Source: Entoloma clypeatum
Lineage: Eukaryota > Basidiomycota > Agaricomycetes > Agaricales > Entolomataceae
Assembly: GCA_963565915.1 (NCBI GenBank)
Contig: OY751491.1
Coordinates: forward strand, 4,836,001-4,900,000
Direction: 5' to 3'
DNA length: 64,000 nt
In this document: piece after piece, positions 11,761-23,906 of the stretch
Layout: each line of letters opens with the position of its first letter
Position numbering within the stretch: the first letter of the stretch is position 1
Notes under the pieces: generated by a model
The model's database searches: none
Seen by the model: the letters and a program-made list of their open reading frames with translations, nothing else
What the model was told of the DNA's origin: nothing
Position numbers and translations under genes: made by a program

Positions 11761-11955
11761 GCAAGGGCAATGGCGGGGTTGATGTTGGTGGTGGAGGTGG
11801 AGGTAACAATGGTGTTTGACATGGCAGTGAGGATGGTTGAGAGATAAAAGAAGAATGGGGTGGCTATATTGGGCAGGGAAAAGACTAGAGCGGAGAACTC
11901 GGTGTGTGGTTGACTGATGAGATCGATACTGCCATGGGTTTTGAGAACTTGTCTT

Positions 11956-14900
11956 TTATTGTGGACGAGATGGGTTCTGCCGATGGAAATCACAGATCAA
12001 ATCTTGAGTGTTCTGAACATTAGCTCGCGGTTCCCATGTGTTCTCTTCTGGGCCATATCCTTCCCACTGGACGAGGTACTGGATCTTTCCGCGGAACTTT
12101 CGAGAGTCCAGGATCGTAGACACATGGTACTCTTCTCATCCTTCGACGATGATCGGATCAGGGGCTGGTTTCTTTTTCTGGATGGCGTACTTCGGAGTTT
12201 CATATGGTGACAACAGGGTCTCGTTGAACACAGGGTGAATCATCTTCCAAGTCTTTGGAAGATCAAGAAGGTACGCGCTAGCTCCTTTCTTCTCTAGGAC
12301 TTTGAATGGTCCATGTTGGAGTGCATCAAGTTTCTTTGAGGGTCGATCGGTCCTGATGTTAGTTCCTTCCAGCCACACCTTGTCTCCTATGCGGTAGTCC
12401 CGAGACGGACTTCGCCGTGTGTCAACTGTCTTCTTCATCTGATCCTGTGCTTGTTTCAGCGCAGCATTGGCTTCTTCTCATGCCTGTTTGAGTTTTTTCA
12501 AGAAGTCGTTGGCAGCCGGATTGGTATCTTCTAATGTGAGTTCTCCCTTCCACGGATGTGGACCGTAGTTGAGGTAGAATGGGGTGTGCTTCGTTGCCTG
12601 GTGTTCTTTGTCATTGTACTGGAACTCTGCGATTGCGATCCATTCTGCCCAATCATCCTGTAGATGGTTGACAAAGTTTCGTAAGAATGCTCCTGTTTCC
12701 TGATGTGATCGCTCGGCCTGTCCATCAGTCTGTGGGTGGTATGCGGTGGACAGGTTCCTTTTGATCCCTAACATGCGGCAGAGTATCTCCATGAACTGCG
12801 CAGCGAACTGTGGTCCCCTATCGCTGATGATCTTCTTGGGGATCCCATGAAGCTTCCATATCTGATTCCGATAGATCTTGGCTAATCCTTCAGCCGATAG
12901 TTCCACGGTTGTCGGAATGAGGTGAAGCATCTTTGAATGTCTATCTGTGATGACCAGAATTGCGTTTTTTCCATCAGATTCTGGTATCGGTCCCACGACG
13001 TCGATTCCTATGTCTTCCCATGGGTGACTTGGTGCTGCATGGGGATGTAGCGGAGCATGTCGCTTTTGTCGGTTAATCTTGTTGCGTTGACAAGTGTCGC
13101 AACCCTTCACGTACTTCTTCACATCATGCAGTATGGTAGGCCACCAGTAGGTGCGAGTGAGGAGTTCATGTGTCCGGTACTGTCCTGGATGTCCAGCCAC
13201 TGGTACATTGTGTGATTCAAACATCAGTTCTTGATGCAGTTGTGGGTCTGGTGGAACATAGACTCGTTCGCCTGCCTATGTGATGCTGTTTTCCTGTTGA
13301 TACCAATGAGGATTCTTCTTTAGACCCTGGGCTACTTCTGTCTCCATGCGGGTTGAAGCCTTGATGCGTGTGATCCACGGATTTTCAATGGTCGTGACGT
13401 TTCCAATTTTGATGGAATCAGATGTTTCACCCCCTTCAAAGAATTGTTCCTCCGTACCACATCTTCTGATTCTGGCCGTTTCAAGAATAGCCCCTCCTTG
13501 AGCATTTGGTCACTGTCTTGTGGTTCGAGTTCCGCTTCATACCAGGGTAAGCATGACAGGATGTCCGCTTTCGCATTAGTCTTGCCGGGTACATGCCATA
13601 ATTCAAAGTCATAGTCTTGTAACTTCATTTTCCAGCGTCGCTGTCGTTGATTCAGGTCCTGAGGACGACGGAAATATTCCAGGTTCTCGTGATCGGTCAA
13701 GATTTCGAAACGCTCCCTGGCTTCGAGCAGATAGTGTCTTCAATCTTTTAATGTTTCCATGACCGCCAGGAGTTCCTTGTCGTATATCTCGTAATTCTGT
13801 TCGGCCGCGGACATGGTCCGCGACAAGAACACAATGGGGTGCCATTTGTCGTCTTGCTTCTGAGAGAGTACTGCTCCAATTGCATAGCCCAATGCATCGG
13901 TTTCAACCCTGAACTGTCCCTCTGGTTTTGGTAATGCCAAGACTGGTGCCGATGTAATTGCCCGTATGAGACCTTCAAAAGCTTGCTGCTCTGTTGGTCC
14001 CCAAGTAAATGCTGTACCGCCTGTGAGCACAGTGAGAGGTTTCGCAATGTTTGAGTATCTTCAATAAAATGTCGATAGAAGTTAGCAAATCCAAGGAACT
14101 TCTGAACTTCCTTTTTTGATGTGGGTGCTCGCCAGTTTCGAATTGTATCCACCTTCTCAGTTTCCATCTCAACACGTCCCTCACCAACCACATATCCCAA
14201 TATAGGACATTTCGTTACTTCCCATAAACACTTCTTCTCCTTTAGGAACAAATCATTGTCCGATAGGATCTGTAGGATTTCTTCAGTGTTTCGCGTGAGT
14301 TCTTCCTTGGTTTTACCAATAACCACGATGTCATCCATGTAGATCACGCAGATACGTCGGCGGATCTGGTCCCGGAATAGACTAGCCATCATTCGAGAGA
14401 ATGTTCCCGGGGAGTTGCAAAGACCAAAAAACATGACCAATGGTTCGAACAATCCTCGACTGGTGAGGAAGGCAGCTTTCCATTCATCGCCCTCCTTAAT
14501 CCAGACATTGTTATAGCCCCACATGATGTCCATTTTATTGAAGTAGACCGCATCTTTCAGTACGTCCAAGAGATTGGATATTCGTGGGAGTGGGAACTTG
14601 TCTTTGACCGTGAATTTATTGACCATGTGGTAATCTTGTACCAATCGTTTGGAGCCATCCTTCTTGTTGATGAAGAAGCAAGGGGAGGCATAAGGGGATT
14701 TGGATGGGCGGATCTTTCCTGTAGCTAAACCCTCGTCAATAAATGTGTCCAATTCCTCTTGTTCCTTTTGCGTCATAGGATATGTATTTCCCCCTAGTTC
14801 CTTTGGTGCGTCTGGTGTAAGTTCGATACCATGGTCCCATTCCCTCTCCTTTGGGATCTTATCAAAGTTCTCTTTCTCGAAAAGATGAGCAAATCGTTCA

Positions 14901-15538
14901 ACATATGAGGGTCGTTTGGTTGTGGGAGGTGGTGTGGGAGTGACAGCTTCCAAAATAGGGTCTCCAGGCTTCCATTTCTGATCTGACTTTTTGGGTGCAT
15001 CTTTGTCGCGCACCTCAACCATGCGAACCCGGTGTTTGCGACCATTAAGGTTAATCCTAAAATCCGAGTGTTTGGTCCGACATGTTGTTGGGCACCGGTT
15101 AAATGTTACCGCGCCGGTTGTCCAATTGATTGTGGGGTTGTGGTGTACCAACCAGTCATGTCCCAAGAGCATGTCTGTCCTCCCAATGTCTAGTACCATT
15201 GCTTCCATGGTTTCCTGATGTGCTCCCAAATCCAGTTTGACTTCGGCAAGTTGGCTCGCTTTCTGTTGTCGATTTGGTGATCCATCCGCATTTAGAATTG
15301 CTATGGGCGGTATTCCTCGCATGGGGAGGTTCTGTTCGCGTACTATTCTGGGATGAATGCATGTGCGTTCACATCCGCTGTCAACCTCAGGTCGGATAAC
15401 CTTTGGTCCTCGTCGTGTTTTGAGCTGTGCTAACAGCCTGATTTCTCGTCTTTTCGGAGGTTTATCTCCCTTCACGATCTTAGTCGACGCAGCGGCTCGC
15501 TTGGCAGGGATGACATAGGTTCTATTGTCTGCAGTCAT
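11956..15538 (-). pseudogene. Gypsy A pol (protease, RT, RNase H, integrase, chromodomain)
   Basis: Domains in order on the minus strand: protease with EVDSGCERTC (DSG triad) near 15,380; RT with MDIMWGYNNV and the catalytic VIYMDDIVVI near 14,345; RNase H region with VETDALGYAIGAVLS near 13,880; integrase zinc finger (H-H then CDTCQ) near 13,100 and core with DRGPQFAA near 12,800; C-terminal chromodomain region near 12,100-11,960. Damage compared with copy B: a one-base loss near 14,057; TGA for Trp near 13,740; a frame change near 13,450; TGA where B has CGA near 12,480; a frame change near 12,130. All domains are recognisable, but no intact protein can be made. Confidence 0.88.
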
Positions 15539-15588
15539 ACAAGGCAAGCAAGTCCGTTTAATAGATAAGGGTCGCGACTTAGCGTCGT

Positions 15589-16793
15589 TTAATCGGACCC
15601 TTCGGGAAAATCCTTCTCGTCGGCTTCTAAGATTGTGGTTTCATCATTCTCGGCATCTTCCTCGGACACCTTCCTAACCCTTCCGGAGTTCTTCTTCAGC
15701 CTGCGGCAGTTGCGCGCAATATGGCCTTCTTGGTCACAGTTGAAACACTTGCGACCATCTTTCTTCTTTGGAGCACTACAGTCTTTAGCCAGATGACCGA
15801 AGCGTTGACAGTTGTAGCAATGGGCTACTCCTGCTTTGTCGATCTCCATGGCCTTGCCCTGACCACCATAAGTGGTACCCGATCTGGTGCGCATGTCGCC
15901 GCCACCTCGGATGACCAGTGCATGTCCTTCCATCTGTCGTCCCTTGTTTCGGATCTCCTTTGCGTAATCGGTGTACGTCTTGCCATTGCTAGCCACTTGT
16001 TCAGAGATTCTGCAGTTGACGTTCTTTTCTAGGATGTATTTCCCAGTTTCTTCACCAAGGTTTGACAGTTTCAAGAGTTCTTCAAATTCATCCAAGAATT
16101 CATCAACGGTGCATTTCTCTTGTTTCAGGACTTCAAGTCTTGCTTTGCCAGCGACCGACTTGTTGGCAATGGAGAATTGTGTGGTGATATCATCGGAAAA
16201 ACCTAGCCAGGTGATGTTCTCGTTGTCAACAGCAAGAGCGTCTAACTTGTTACTGGCCTAGTGTCTGCCGGACCCTTCCATCATGCGGGATAGTACCACA
16301 AGAATCTTCTGATCATCTGTGAGGCTCTTTTGGAACCTGATGTATAGTTTGGTGGCTTTCCACCACTCGTCAAAGGTGTATCTGTCCTTGAACATCCCAG
16401 GATCCTTGATGATCTTGGATGTATCCATTGTTTGTACAGCCGGAGCTTCTGCCATGTCTAGAGTCTGCGGAGGAGGAGAGGAGTCGGGTTGTTGGGATGA
16501 AGATGGGGTTCGGGATACAGGTAAGGATTGAAAATGAGTCCCTGTTCTAGGCGTCTGTTCGATATCTGACTGCGCGGAGTCAAAAGTAAATTCGTCAGGG
16601 GACTCATCGGCAGAATCGGTGGCAAAACGTTCAGAGTATTTCCTATGTAAATCTCTAAGGAATCTCTGTTCCTGCGCGTCTGTTGGTCGCGAGAAGGGGT
16701 CAAGTCTCTTGTTTCGTGCCCAACGGTTGTACTCGGTCTGTTGTTCTTTGGTGGTGAAGTGGGCGTAGATCTGCTGCTTCGAGTAAGACGTGA
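15589..16793 (-). pseudogene. Gypsy A gag
   Basis: One reading frame runs from about 16,793 to 15,589. Its presumed start codon is ACG, where copy B has ATG. An in-frame TAG at about 16,258 is shared with B. The C-terminal part carries two CCHC zinc knuckles, CYNCQRFGHLAKDC and CFNCDQEGHIARNC, which bind element RNA in gag proteins. From 16,095 to 15,589 the protein is identical to copy B. An upstream open stretch (17,183-16,938, helical, acidic) lacks an ATG and may be leader sequence. Confidence 0.85.
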
Positions 16794-17233
16794 TGATGTG
16801 GCTCTGGGACGTCTCGATGTGAGCGTTCTAATCAATCTTCTGATAATGGTTGTCTGGACACCGATAAACTCTCTGATCTCTGTGATCCGACCTGTCTGAG
16901 GTCCTTCTTGAACGTGAAAGCTTTCGAGTTTGTTCTGTCAGGCGTTGTAACATGCGATCTGGTGTTGCCGAGCAAGATGGATGCTCTCTGCTATCTCGCC
17001 GTGGGGGTGATGCTCGTCGTTGTCTAGTTCTTCGTCAAGCACCTGCTTTAGGATGCGACGGATCTCCGATTCAATGTACTGCTGGATGAGTGTAAAATCG
17101 ATACTGTCTCGAGGACTTAGCTCCTCCTGTCGGGCTTCTGGCGTGCTGAATGGGTTACTGGTGAAGTCTTCAAAGAAGCGCAATGTCTTGACTCGTCTGG
17201 TAGTTGCTCTCCTCGTTCTGGGCGAACCTAACG

Positions 17234-17244
17234 AGATTTAGCAA
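17234..17244 (-). promoter_or_regulatory. Self-primer-binding site of gypsy A
   Basis: On the minus strand this is TTGCTAAATCT, two bases after the LTR. It is the exact complement of AGATTTAGCAA at 17,330-17,320, which lies about 33 bp downstream of the LTR TATA box (17,363-17,356), at the expected transcript start. The same pair is present in copy B. Confidence 0.7.
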
Positions 17245-17246
17245 CT

Positions 17247-17648
17247 TGTTATGCTTAACAAACCGTTCCAAGGTTTGGGCAGAGTATGCAGGAAAGTGGA
17301 AAGGCAAAGAGCAAAGTGATTGCTAAATCTAAGGAATCTACTACAGTACAAGAGGTTTATATAGGTACTGACTATAGGCGGTAGCGGATGAGTCAGTACT
17401 GCAGAAGGCAGTGCACATGAGTAAGGTGACTGCGGAAGGCTATGTACAGTGAGTAAGCTGACTGCGGAAAGCGAGTCAGCGCGGGAGCGAAGTATACTAA
17501 AGGGGATGACAAAGTAATGTAATGAGTCAGACTGGGAATTGAAGGTTGCAAAAGTCGACATTAGACATAGTGAGTTCGTAAGAGGGCGCCGAGTCGGGCC
17601 GATAAGTAAAAGATATGACGTGGTCCTCATACCGTAGAGTCCATAACA
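17247..17648 (-). repeat. 5' LTR of gypsy A (402 bp)
   Basis: It begins TGTTATGGACTC at 17,648 and ends CATAACA at 17,247. From about 17,510 downward it matches the LTRs of element B closely (TTTAGTATACTTCGCTCCCG block, TATA box, AGATTTAGCAA). The first 130 bp are diverged, so it is a subfamily variant. Its 5' edge interrupts gypsy C integrase directly after the codons for TQVP. Confidence 0.85.
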
Positions 17649-20638
17649 GGAACCTGTGTTTGCTCCGCGCTCTCTTTCCCGGTATATGGATGGCGTCCGT
17701 TATTAAGAAAGAAGAGAGAATATCCTGTGGAGGCATGGACTTGGTTGTTATATGCAAATTCCGCCATGGTCATCCACGAGGCCCAGTCTGTCTGTCAATA
17801 GTTGACGTACACCCATAAGTACTGCTCCAGCTCTTGATTCACCCGCTCTGTCTGACCATCCGTCTGAGGATGGTATGCCATAGATGGGTTATGTTCAATC
17901 CCCAGCAGTCGACATAGCTCTCTCATAAAGTTGGACACGAATTGGGACCCTCGATCGCTGATCACCTTTTGAGGGATGCCAAAATCCTTGAACACGTAGT
18001 CCCATGCCTTCCGCGCTACCCCTTCCGATGTAATTTCCATATTCACAGGGATAAATCTGACGGCTTTGGTAAAACGGTCAACTGCGACCATAATACCATC
18101 ATATCCTTGCGACATGGGGAGTGGCCCAATCAGGTCTATCGAAACTACATCCCATGACCCTCTGGGGATTTCGTTTGGTACTAGGGGTGCTCGAGGTGCA
18201 CCCCGTTGTGATTTGGTCATCTGACAGACCTCACATCCCTTGACATAATGTTTGACATCATCCATCAGGCATGGCCACCAGAAGTTCCTCGTGATCAGTT
18301 CATGGGTTTTTGCCTGTCCTGGGTGTCCAACCATCTTGTCGTCATGGTGCATTTTTATAATTTTCTCTCGCAACACCTCATTCTGTGGTATGTAGATCTG
18401 TTTCATCCCCACAATGACACCATTCTGCTCTCTCCACTCAGCTGCTCCAGTATCCAACCTTTTTTGTACCTCTTTGTTTGTCAAACCCTGTGTGTTCTGA
18501 ATCTCCTTCAGAAGTTCGTGATCAATCCCCTCCAAGGTGAAGTTTGAAGAACGAAAATGTTCTGGTTTCAGAAGTATGATGTTTTCGTTATCTTTCTCCC
18601 CCGTCTCATGGTCTGGTCGTCTCGGCAGGGCATCGGCTTTGCTCATAGAGGTTCCTGGCCGGTGTTCAAGAGTGAAATCATAGTCCTGTAAGTCTGAAAC
18701 CCATCGCGCTTGATGTCAGTTTAATTTCTGTGGTTTTCGAAAATATTCCAGATTTTTATGATCTGTCCAGATCTCAAATAGTTCCTTAGTTCCGCAAAGG
18801 TACTGTCGCCACTCTGCTAGTCTGGACATGATAGCTAGAAGTTCATGATCATAAACTTCATAGTTTCGTTCCGCCTCATTAAGTGATCGAGACATAAATG
18901 CAACCGGTTTCCATTTTCCATCTGGCTGTTGTTGTGACAATACCCCTCCAATTGCGTGTCCTGAGGCGTCTACTTCCATGCGGAATTTGCCAAGGTCTTG
19001 AGGCATTACCAAAATGGGCGATGCAGTAATACGCTTTTTGAGCTCGTAAAATGCATTATGTTGCATGGTGGTCCATCGCCATTCAGCTTTGCCTGTCAGT
19101 TCTGTCAATGGTTTCGTTATTCGAGAGAAACCCTCGATAAACCGCCGGTAATAATTACAGAACCCCAAAAACTGCTGGAGCTCTCTTTTACACCGTGGTT
19201 CGGGCCACTGTGACATGCCTTCCACCGTGACCGGATCCATCCTCACTTCATTTTCTGAGACAATTACTCTGAGGTACTCAATTTCTGTCTTATGAAACTT
19301 GCATTTTTCTGGCTTTAAAAAGAGTTTGAGCTCCTCTAATTTTTGAAGTATATGTTTGACTAATTTTTGGTGCGAGTCCATATCAGACGTGAAAATCAGA
19401 ATGTTGTCTATGTACACAACGACATGGCCCTCATCGATTTCCTCTTTGAATAATGTGTTCATCATAGTTTGGAAGGTGGCAGGTGAATTACAGAGTCCGA
19501 AGAACATAACCAATGGCTCAAAGAGGCCTCTGTTAGTTCTGAATGCTCCTTTCCACTCGTCTCCTTCCTTCATTCGAACATTGTTATAACCCCATCTAAT
19601 GTCAAGCTTGGTGAAGTACTTGGCCCCTTGGAGTTTGTCAACTAGCTCTTGGATTAGGGGTAAGGGGTATTTGTTCTTGACCATCACTTCATTTAACCAA
19701 CAATAGTCCTGAACCAGTCGGAGCGAGCCATCCTTTTTTTTGACAAAAAAGAAAGGAGAGGCTGTGGGTGATTTAGAGGGTCGAATTCAGCCAGACTTCA
19801 GGTTTTCATCTAGAAATTCATCTAGTTGCCGCTGTTCATCCTTCGTCAAAGGATAAACTTTGCAGTCCTGAAGTTTAGCGCCTGGCACGAGCTCAATCAC
19901 GTGGTCCCGGGGTCGTTGCGGGGGTAATTCGTCGAATGAATCCTTTCCGAACACTGTCTCTTTGAACTGATGATACTCTGAGGGAACGATTTCTTCGAAT
20001 GACTTTATCAGTTTGGTTTTAGCATTAGCCTCAGCTAATTTTGTAGACGTGGTCTGGCTGGATCGAATGTTATGCATTTGCCTGAGCCGATATTCTTCAT
20101 TGAGGTCAATAAAGACAAGTCGTTCTCCAATATCATGGTCCACCTCCGAAGTCCATCGTAGCTCCTCTGTCTCCTCAGGTTGCATATAGCTGTGCATCCA
20201 CTAACAACTATCTGGACATCTGTTAAAGTCGACTTTTCTAGATCTCCAATCTATCTGAGGATTATGGAACGAGATCCAATCATGTCCAAGGAAGATATCA
20301 TTCTTCCCTAGGTCGGTTACTGAGAGATGTAATTTCTCTATATGGCTTCCAATACGGATTCTCATATCCACATACTGCATGATCGCCCCAGATTTATTTG
20401 GAGTTCCGTCTGCATTGTAACATGGAATAGGCACAGGATAATCCTGCACATTGATCCCATGTTTGCTGCAAAAGTCTCGACTAATACAGGACCCAGTGCA
20501 ACCTGTATCAAGTAGAGCCTTGAGATCAAAAGAATTTCCAGTGTCCAACGTTGTCGCAACAAGATTGAGCCCTAGACGTAGTATTGATATATAACAATTG
20601 TAACTACAACTCAAGCATGATACATCATGAGTTGTCAT
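17649..20638 (-). pseudogene. Gypsy C pol (protease, RT, RNase H, integrase)
   Basis: Protease: ALLDTGCTGSCIS (DTG triad) near 20,510 and DIFLGHDWISFHNP near 20,290. RT: TKLDIRWGYNNVRM near 19,600. The catalytic box reads VVYIDNILIF near 19,410, so the second Asp of YIDD is Asn. RNase H: RMEVDASGHAIGGVLSQ near 18,960. Integrase: CEVCQMTKSQ near 18,220, SIDLIGPLPMSQGYD near 18,130 and DRGSQFVSNF near 17,940. In-frame stops lie at about 20,199 (TAG), 19,786 (TGA), 18,719 (TGA) and 17,793 (TGA). After the last stop the frame continues as QTDWASW to the A junction. Confidence 0.88.
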
Positions 20639-21279
20639 TATAGGTCTGATATATTATGGCCTCTGATATATCAGCTCTAGCTTCATCACACGCTGTCATC
20701 TTGACAGTTGCTTCTCGCGCCCTGGTGGTGCAAGATTACGATCTTGGTCCCATCAAGGAATTTCTTGGCATCTATTTTTGTCGTGGTTGATGGGTGTGCG
20801 GCCTGCCGCCTGCGCAGCGCCACTCTAAAATATGTTTCTCTGCAAAAGACATAAAAAAGAAAGACATATTTCTGGCTGGTTCTTGTCAACTCACAGGATC
20901 TATAGCTAGAACAGTTCTTCCCAGATTTTTACACTTCAAGATACATTCAAGTAAGAATACAATGCAGCAAAAAACATCAAGATTGAGGAATGATAATGAT
21001 GACCATAGTAGATATGGCAAGTTTGAATATAAGTTGAGATTTGGGCTGTTTCTTGCACCTTCGTCTGACCTTTTCATTTCTCGGATGTACAGCTTCGGGG
21101 GTGTCTTATTCAAAACAATACCATTTACTAAGTACATTCCCGTTGTATCTAAGAGAACCGTCAAGCAGAGCATGTAGCACAAGTCAAATATGTTTTTTCG
21201 CCACACACTTTACCGGTGTCACGTGATGGTGGACAGGGCGAGACGGACAGGACACCAGCCTCCACTCATCACCTCTCAC

Positions 21280-21594
21280 ACCCAACTGCCGTCCCCCAAC
21301 GTGCCCAACGGCCATCTCTTGTGCCCCATGGCCGCCTCTCATGCACAACACCCATCCTTGACCCACAACACCCATCCCTAACGCCCAATGGCGTCCCTCA
21401 TGCACAATGGCCGTCCCTCACGCCCAACTACCGTCCCTCGCTCCCCCAACATGCCCAACGCCCATCCCTCATGCCCAGCGCCCATCCTTAATGCACAACA
21501 CCCGTCCCTAAGGCCCAACAGCATCCCTCGTGCACAATGCCGGTCCCTCATGCCCAACTGCCGTCCCTCGCTCCCAACGTGCCCAACGGCCGTC
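21280..21594. repeat. 20-bp minisatellite, copy 2 (inverted relative to copy 1)
   Basis: Roughly 15 diverged units related to CGTCCCTCATGCCCAACGGC, the reverse complement of the unit at 6480-6860. The last unit before the LINE (21,580-21,594) is duplicated on its far side (22,285-22,299), where the array briefly continues. Confidence 0.75.
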
Positions 21595-22284
21595 TTTTTT
21601 TTTTTTTTTTTTTTTTTTTGTTCAACAATTTATATAGCGGAATACTAGGGGTACAGTCCGCTTGACATAGAGTAAACTACATCGATCCGAGGATCTACAT
21701 ACACATGAAGAACAAGCGGCGCAAAGCTCCGTCGAGCTGATAAGTCCTCGCGCCAGGACGGGGGAGTCTGTTATAAACAAACGCATTAGTATGCGCACCT
21801 GAATATTCAGCCGCGCGATACAAGAGCACTCCAACCTTGTGAGGTTGGCCGTTAGCGGCGCTGGGGGGTGTCTGCGCCCTGCCCCCCAAAGAAGCACCTG
21901 TGCGGTTCTTATCCTTCAATCGTGTTCGCTTGCCAGAGGGGGCTGCACCCCTTTGTACCCAGCGCGCTACCACGTGACTACCGCCAACAGTTGTGTTGGG
22001 CGTTGGACGATCCCTAAAGGCAAATGCCCCTGGGTTATCCATAATGAATTTCCCGAAGTTGTCCCACGTGGGAGTGTTCCTCGAGAAGGTGGGCATGTCT
22101 GGGGGCCTGGTGGGGTGGTGCAGACATTTGTATAGTATGTGGGCGAAGTCCTCGACGGACCCTGAACCACAGTTGCATTGTTCAACCTTGTCGCCAATAT
22201 TGAACCTATGTCTGTAATGGCCAATTGGGGCGTGACTGGTGAGGCCGCAAACCATTTGAGCCGTGAGGGATTGGGAGTGACCCA
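21595..22284 (-). mobile_element. 5'-truncated LINE (non-LTR retrotransposon) with poly(A) tail
   Basis: On the minus strand 690 bp end in a run of 25 A (25 T at 21,595-21,619 on the plus strand). TGCCCAACGGCCGTC is repeated on both sides (21,580-21,594 and 22,285-22,299), a 15-bp target duplication typical of target-primed reverse transcription. The encoded C-terminus reads LTAQMVCGLTSHAPIGHY then CNCGSGSVEDFAHILYKC, a Cys/His motif found at the end of LINE ORF2 proteins after the RNase H domain. RT and endonuclease are absent because of 5' truncation. Confidence 0.9.
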
Positions 22285-22821
22285 TGCCCAACGGCCGTCC
22301 CTCGTGCCCAGCAGCCCTGTCAACCACCTGGGGACACGAAAGTGAGGCCAAGACAAGGCGAGACAGATGGAACAAGGTGAGTGACAGGGGATTAAGGGGC
22401 TGGACTAACGAGATGTGGCGGGACGGGATGAGAGAGACGCAACGGGACACAGGATGGGAGACGCGGTGGGGCATATGGAGACCCACAGCTTTTCTGTACC
22501 CCCCCCCCCCCCACACCCATTACTATGCAGAAATAATTATAATATATTTTATGATCTCATATGTTCGGAATAACATGAGTCCTACAAGAACAACTCAGAC
22601 GGGATCGAGATTGGGAAGGAATATAAATAACTATGCCGACAAATTGAAAAGGGAATGCTGCATGCCGACTCCCGATTGAGGGCCTAGTCCTAGCACCACA
22701 TGTTGGGAGGCCAGGATATATTGAGGGTCTCAATATATCACCATCTGTAAGTAGCACTCACCATGTATCATGCCTGACCCGTAACCATAGAATTCAATAT
22801 ATTCCACCTACTGACTAGGTT

Positions 22822-23901
22822 GCAAGATTGACATCCATCTGCTTACTGCCTAACCGGCGAATGTACCATTTCCGAATCTTCAGACCCCAGAGAACTTGTA
22901 GTGCAGCGGTATCTGCCAGATTGTTGATTTCATCGATTAAATCGTGACTGCAAAGTTCTTGTTTGGTTTTGTCTGTCCAGATTCACAATAATCCGATTGC
23001 TCTTGTCTTACTTTCACTTTTCAGACATTGAGCAAGCCATTCAGCCGATTCCAGATTAACCCTGCCAAAGTTTCGTGCACCTTCAATTTTTAATATGTCA
23101 TGTATTTCAGGAATGTCATGCAAGAACATATTTGAATCCACATATTCGGCAGGTGAGTCGGTGCTTACTCCCTGCCCTTGCAAAAATCCTCCATCTGTTT
23201 ATGGTAGTATGCCCCTAATTCTTCATTGGACAGAGTTTTTAACACCTCAAGATTCTTTTCACATTGCCTATTGGTGAATTTGGTCTCCTTCTTGGGTGAA
23301 TGACAGTCTCGGGCTAGATGACCAGGTTTCCCACAGTTAAAGCATAATTTATTCCTTCGTGCATGGTTGATGTCCATTGCATCTTCCCTCGGATGTGGGG
23401 TGGAAGCCTGAGTCGAGTGGGTTGCCTGAGGTTTTGGAGTCGACACATGAACCTTTGCCAACTTGCGAGCTCTACCATATTGACGATCGGCCTCTCTCTG
23501 GGATCGCTCGAACTCGGTAGCTCTCAAAACCCAGGTTTCCAACTTATCTGTCGTCTTCAGCTGCGCAACCTCCACCAGTTTCCTACCGAGAGCCAGCTTC
23601 AGCCCTTCTTTGAAAGCTTCAACCAGGGCTATCTCGTTAAACCCAGTGAGTTTCATCCAGGCATTGAAATCAAGCCAGTATTCCTCAATCATGCAGGTAC
23701 CCTGCTTGACAGCTTTGATTTTCTCAATAGCATTGGTCTGGGTTTCCGCGGTGATGAAGAAGTAATTCATCTTGTTGACCATCGCCGTCCAGCTAGCAAA
23801 TGGAGGTCTGGCCGTGAAACCTGCAACTCGGGTCCCATCATCTTGTACGTACCCGGCGACAACCTGTGGCGAGGGATCTTGTCCATCGTGGGTCTGCTTC
23901 C
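22822..23901 (-). pseudogene. Gypsy C gag, downstream part
   Basis: The frame from 23,782 reads IEEYWLDFNAWMKLTGF, then ALVEAFKEGL, and a zinc knuckle CFNCGKPGHLARDC near 23,340. The gag frame extends upstream (DDGTRVAGFTARPPFASW) to the gypsy B junction. After a stop at about 23,165 a second block ends with KSESKTRAIGLL. A TGA follows, and the frame then continues to a final stop near 22,822. The gag core and RNA-binding knuckle are clear. It sits between its own first part (beyond gypsy B) and the insertion block. Confidence 0.85.
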
Positions 23902-23906
23902 AAGTG

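Larger units (their letters stand above)
11755..17648 (-). mobile_element. Gypsy A: chromodomain Ty3/gypsy element, 3' truncated
   Basis: It has the same family and order as element B: LTR, gag, protease, RT, RNase H, integrase, chromodomain and the start of an accessory ORF. Its 5' LTR ends exactly inside the integrase frame of gypsy C at 17,648/17,649. Its 3' end is lost at about 11,755, where the accessory ORF (MSNTIVTSTSTT...) runs into copia D gag. The missing 3' LTR suggests a deletion or rearrangement between A and D. Several frameshifts and stops make it inactive. Confidence 0.88.
20640..22760. other. Insertion block inside gypsy C, mostly repeats
   Basis: This separates C gag from C protease, which are normally adjacent. 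It contains an AT-rich unassigned part (20,690-21,200), the 20-bp minisatellite (21,280-21,594), the LINE fragment (21,595-22,284), purine-rich sequence (22,300-22,480) and a run of 14 C (22,499-22,512). Both edges carry short ATATAT-rich motifs (near 20,650 and 22,735), but no clean target duplication was found. The open frames here are shadows. Confidence 0.5.

Noticed and set aside
21280..21594. Regular short repeats that could suggest a CRISPR array
   Set aside because: Units are contiguous and diverged, with no spacers, and the genome is eukaryotic.
21595..21619. Poly-T run as a terminator
   Set aside because: It is the complement of a LINE poly(A) tail flanked by a target duplication.
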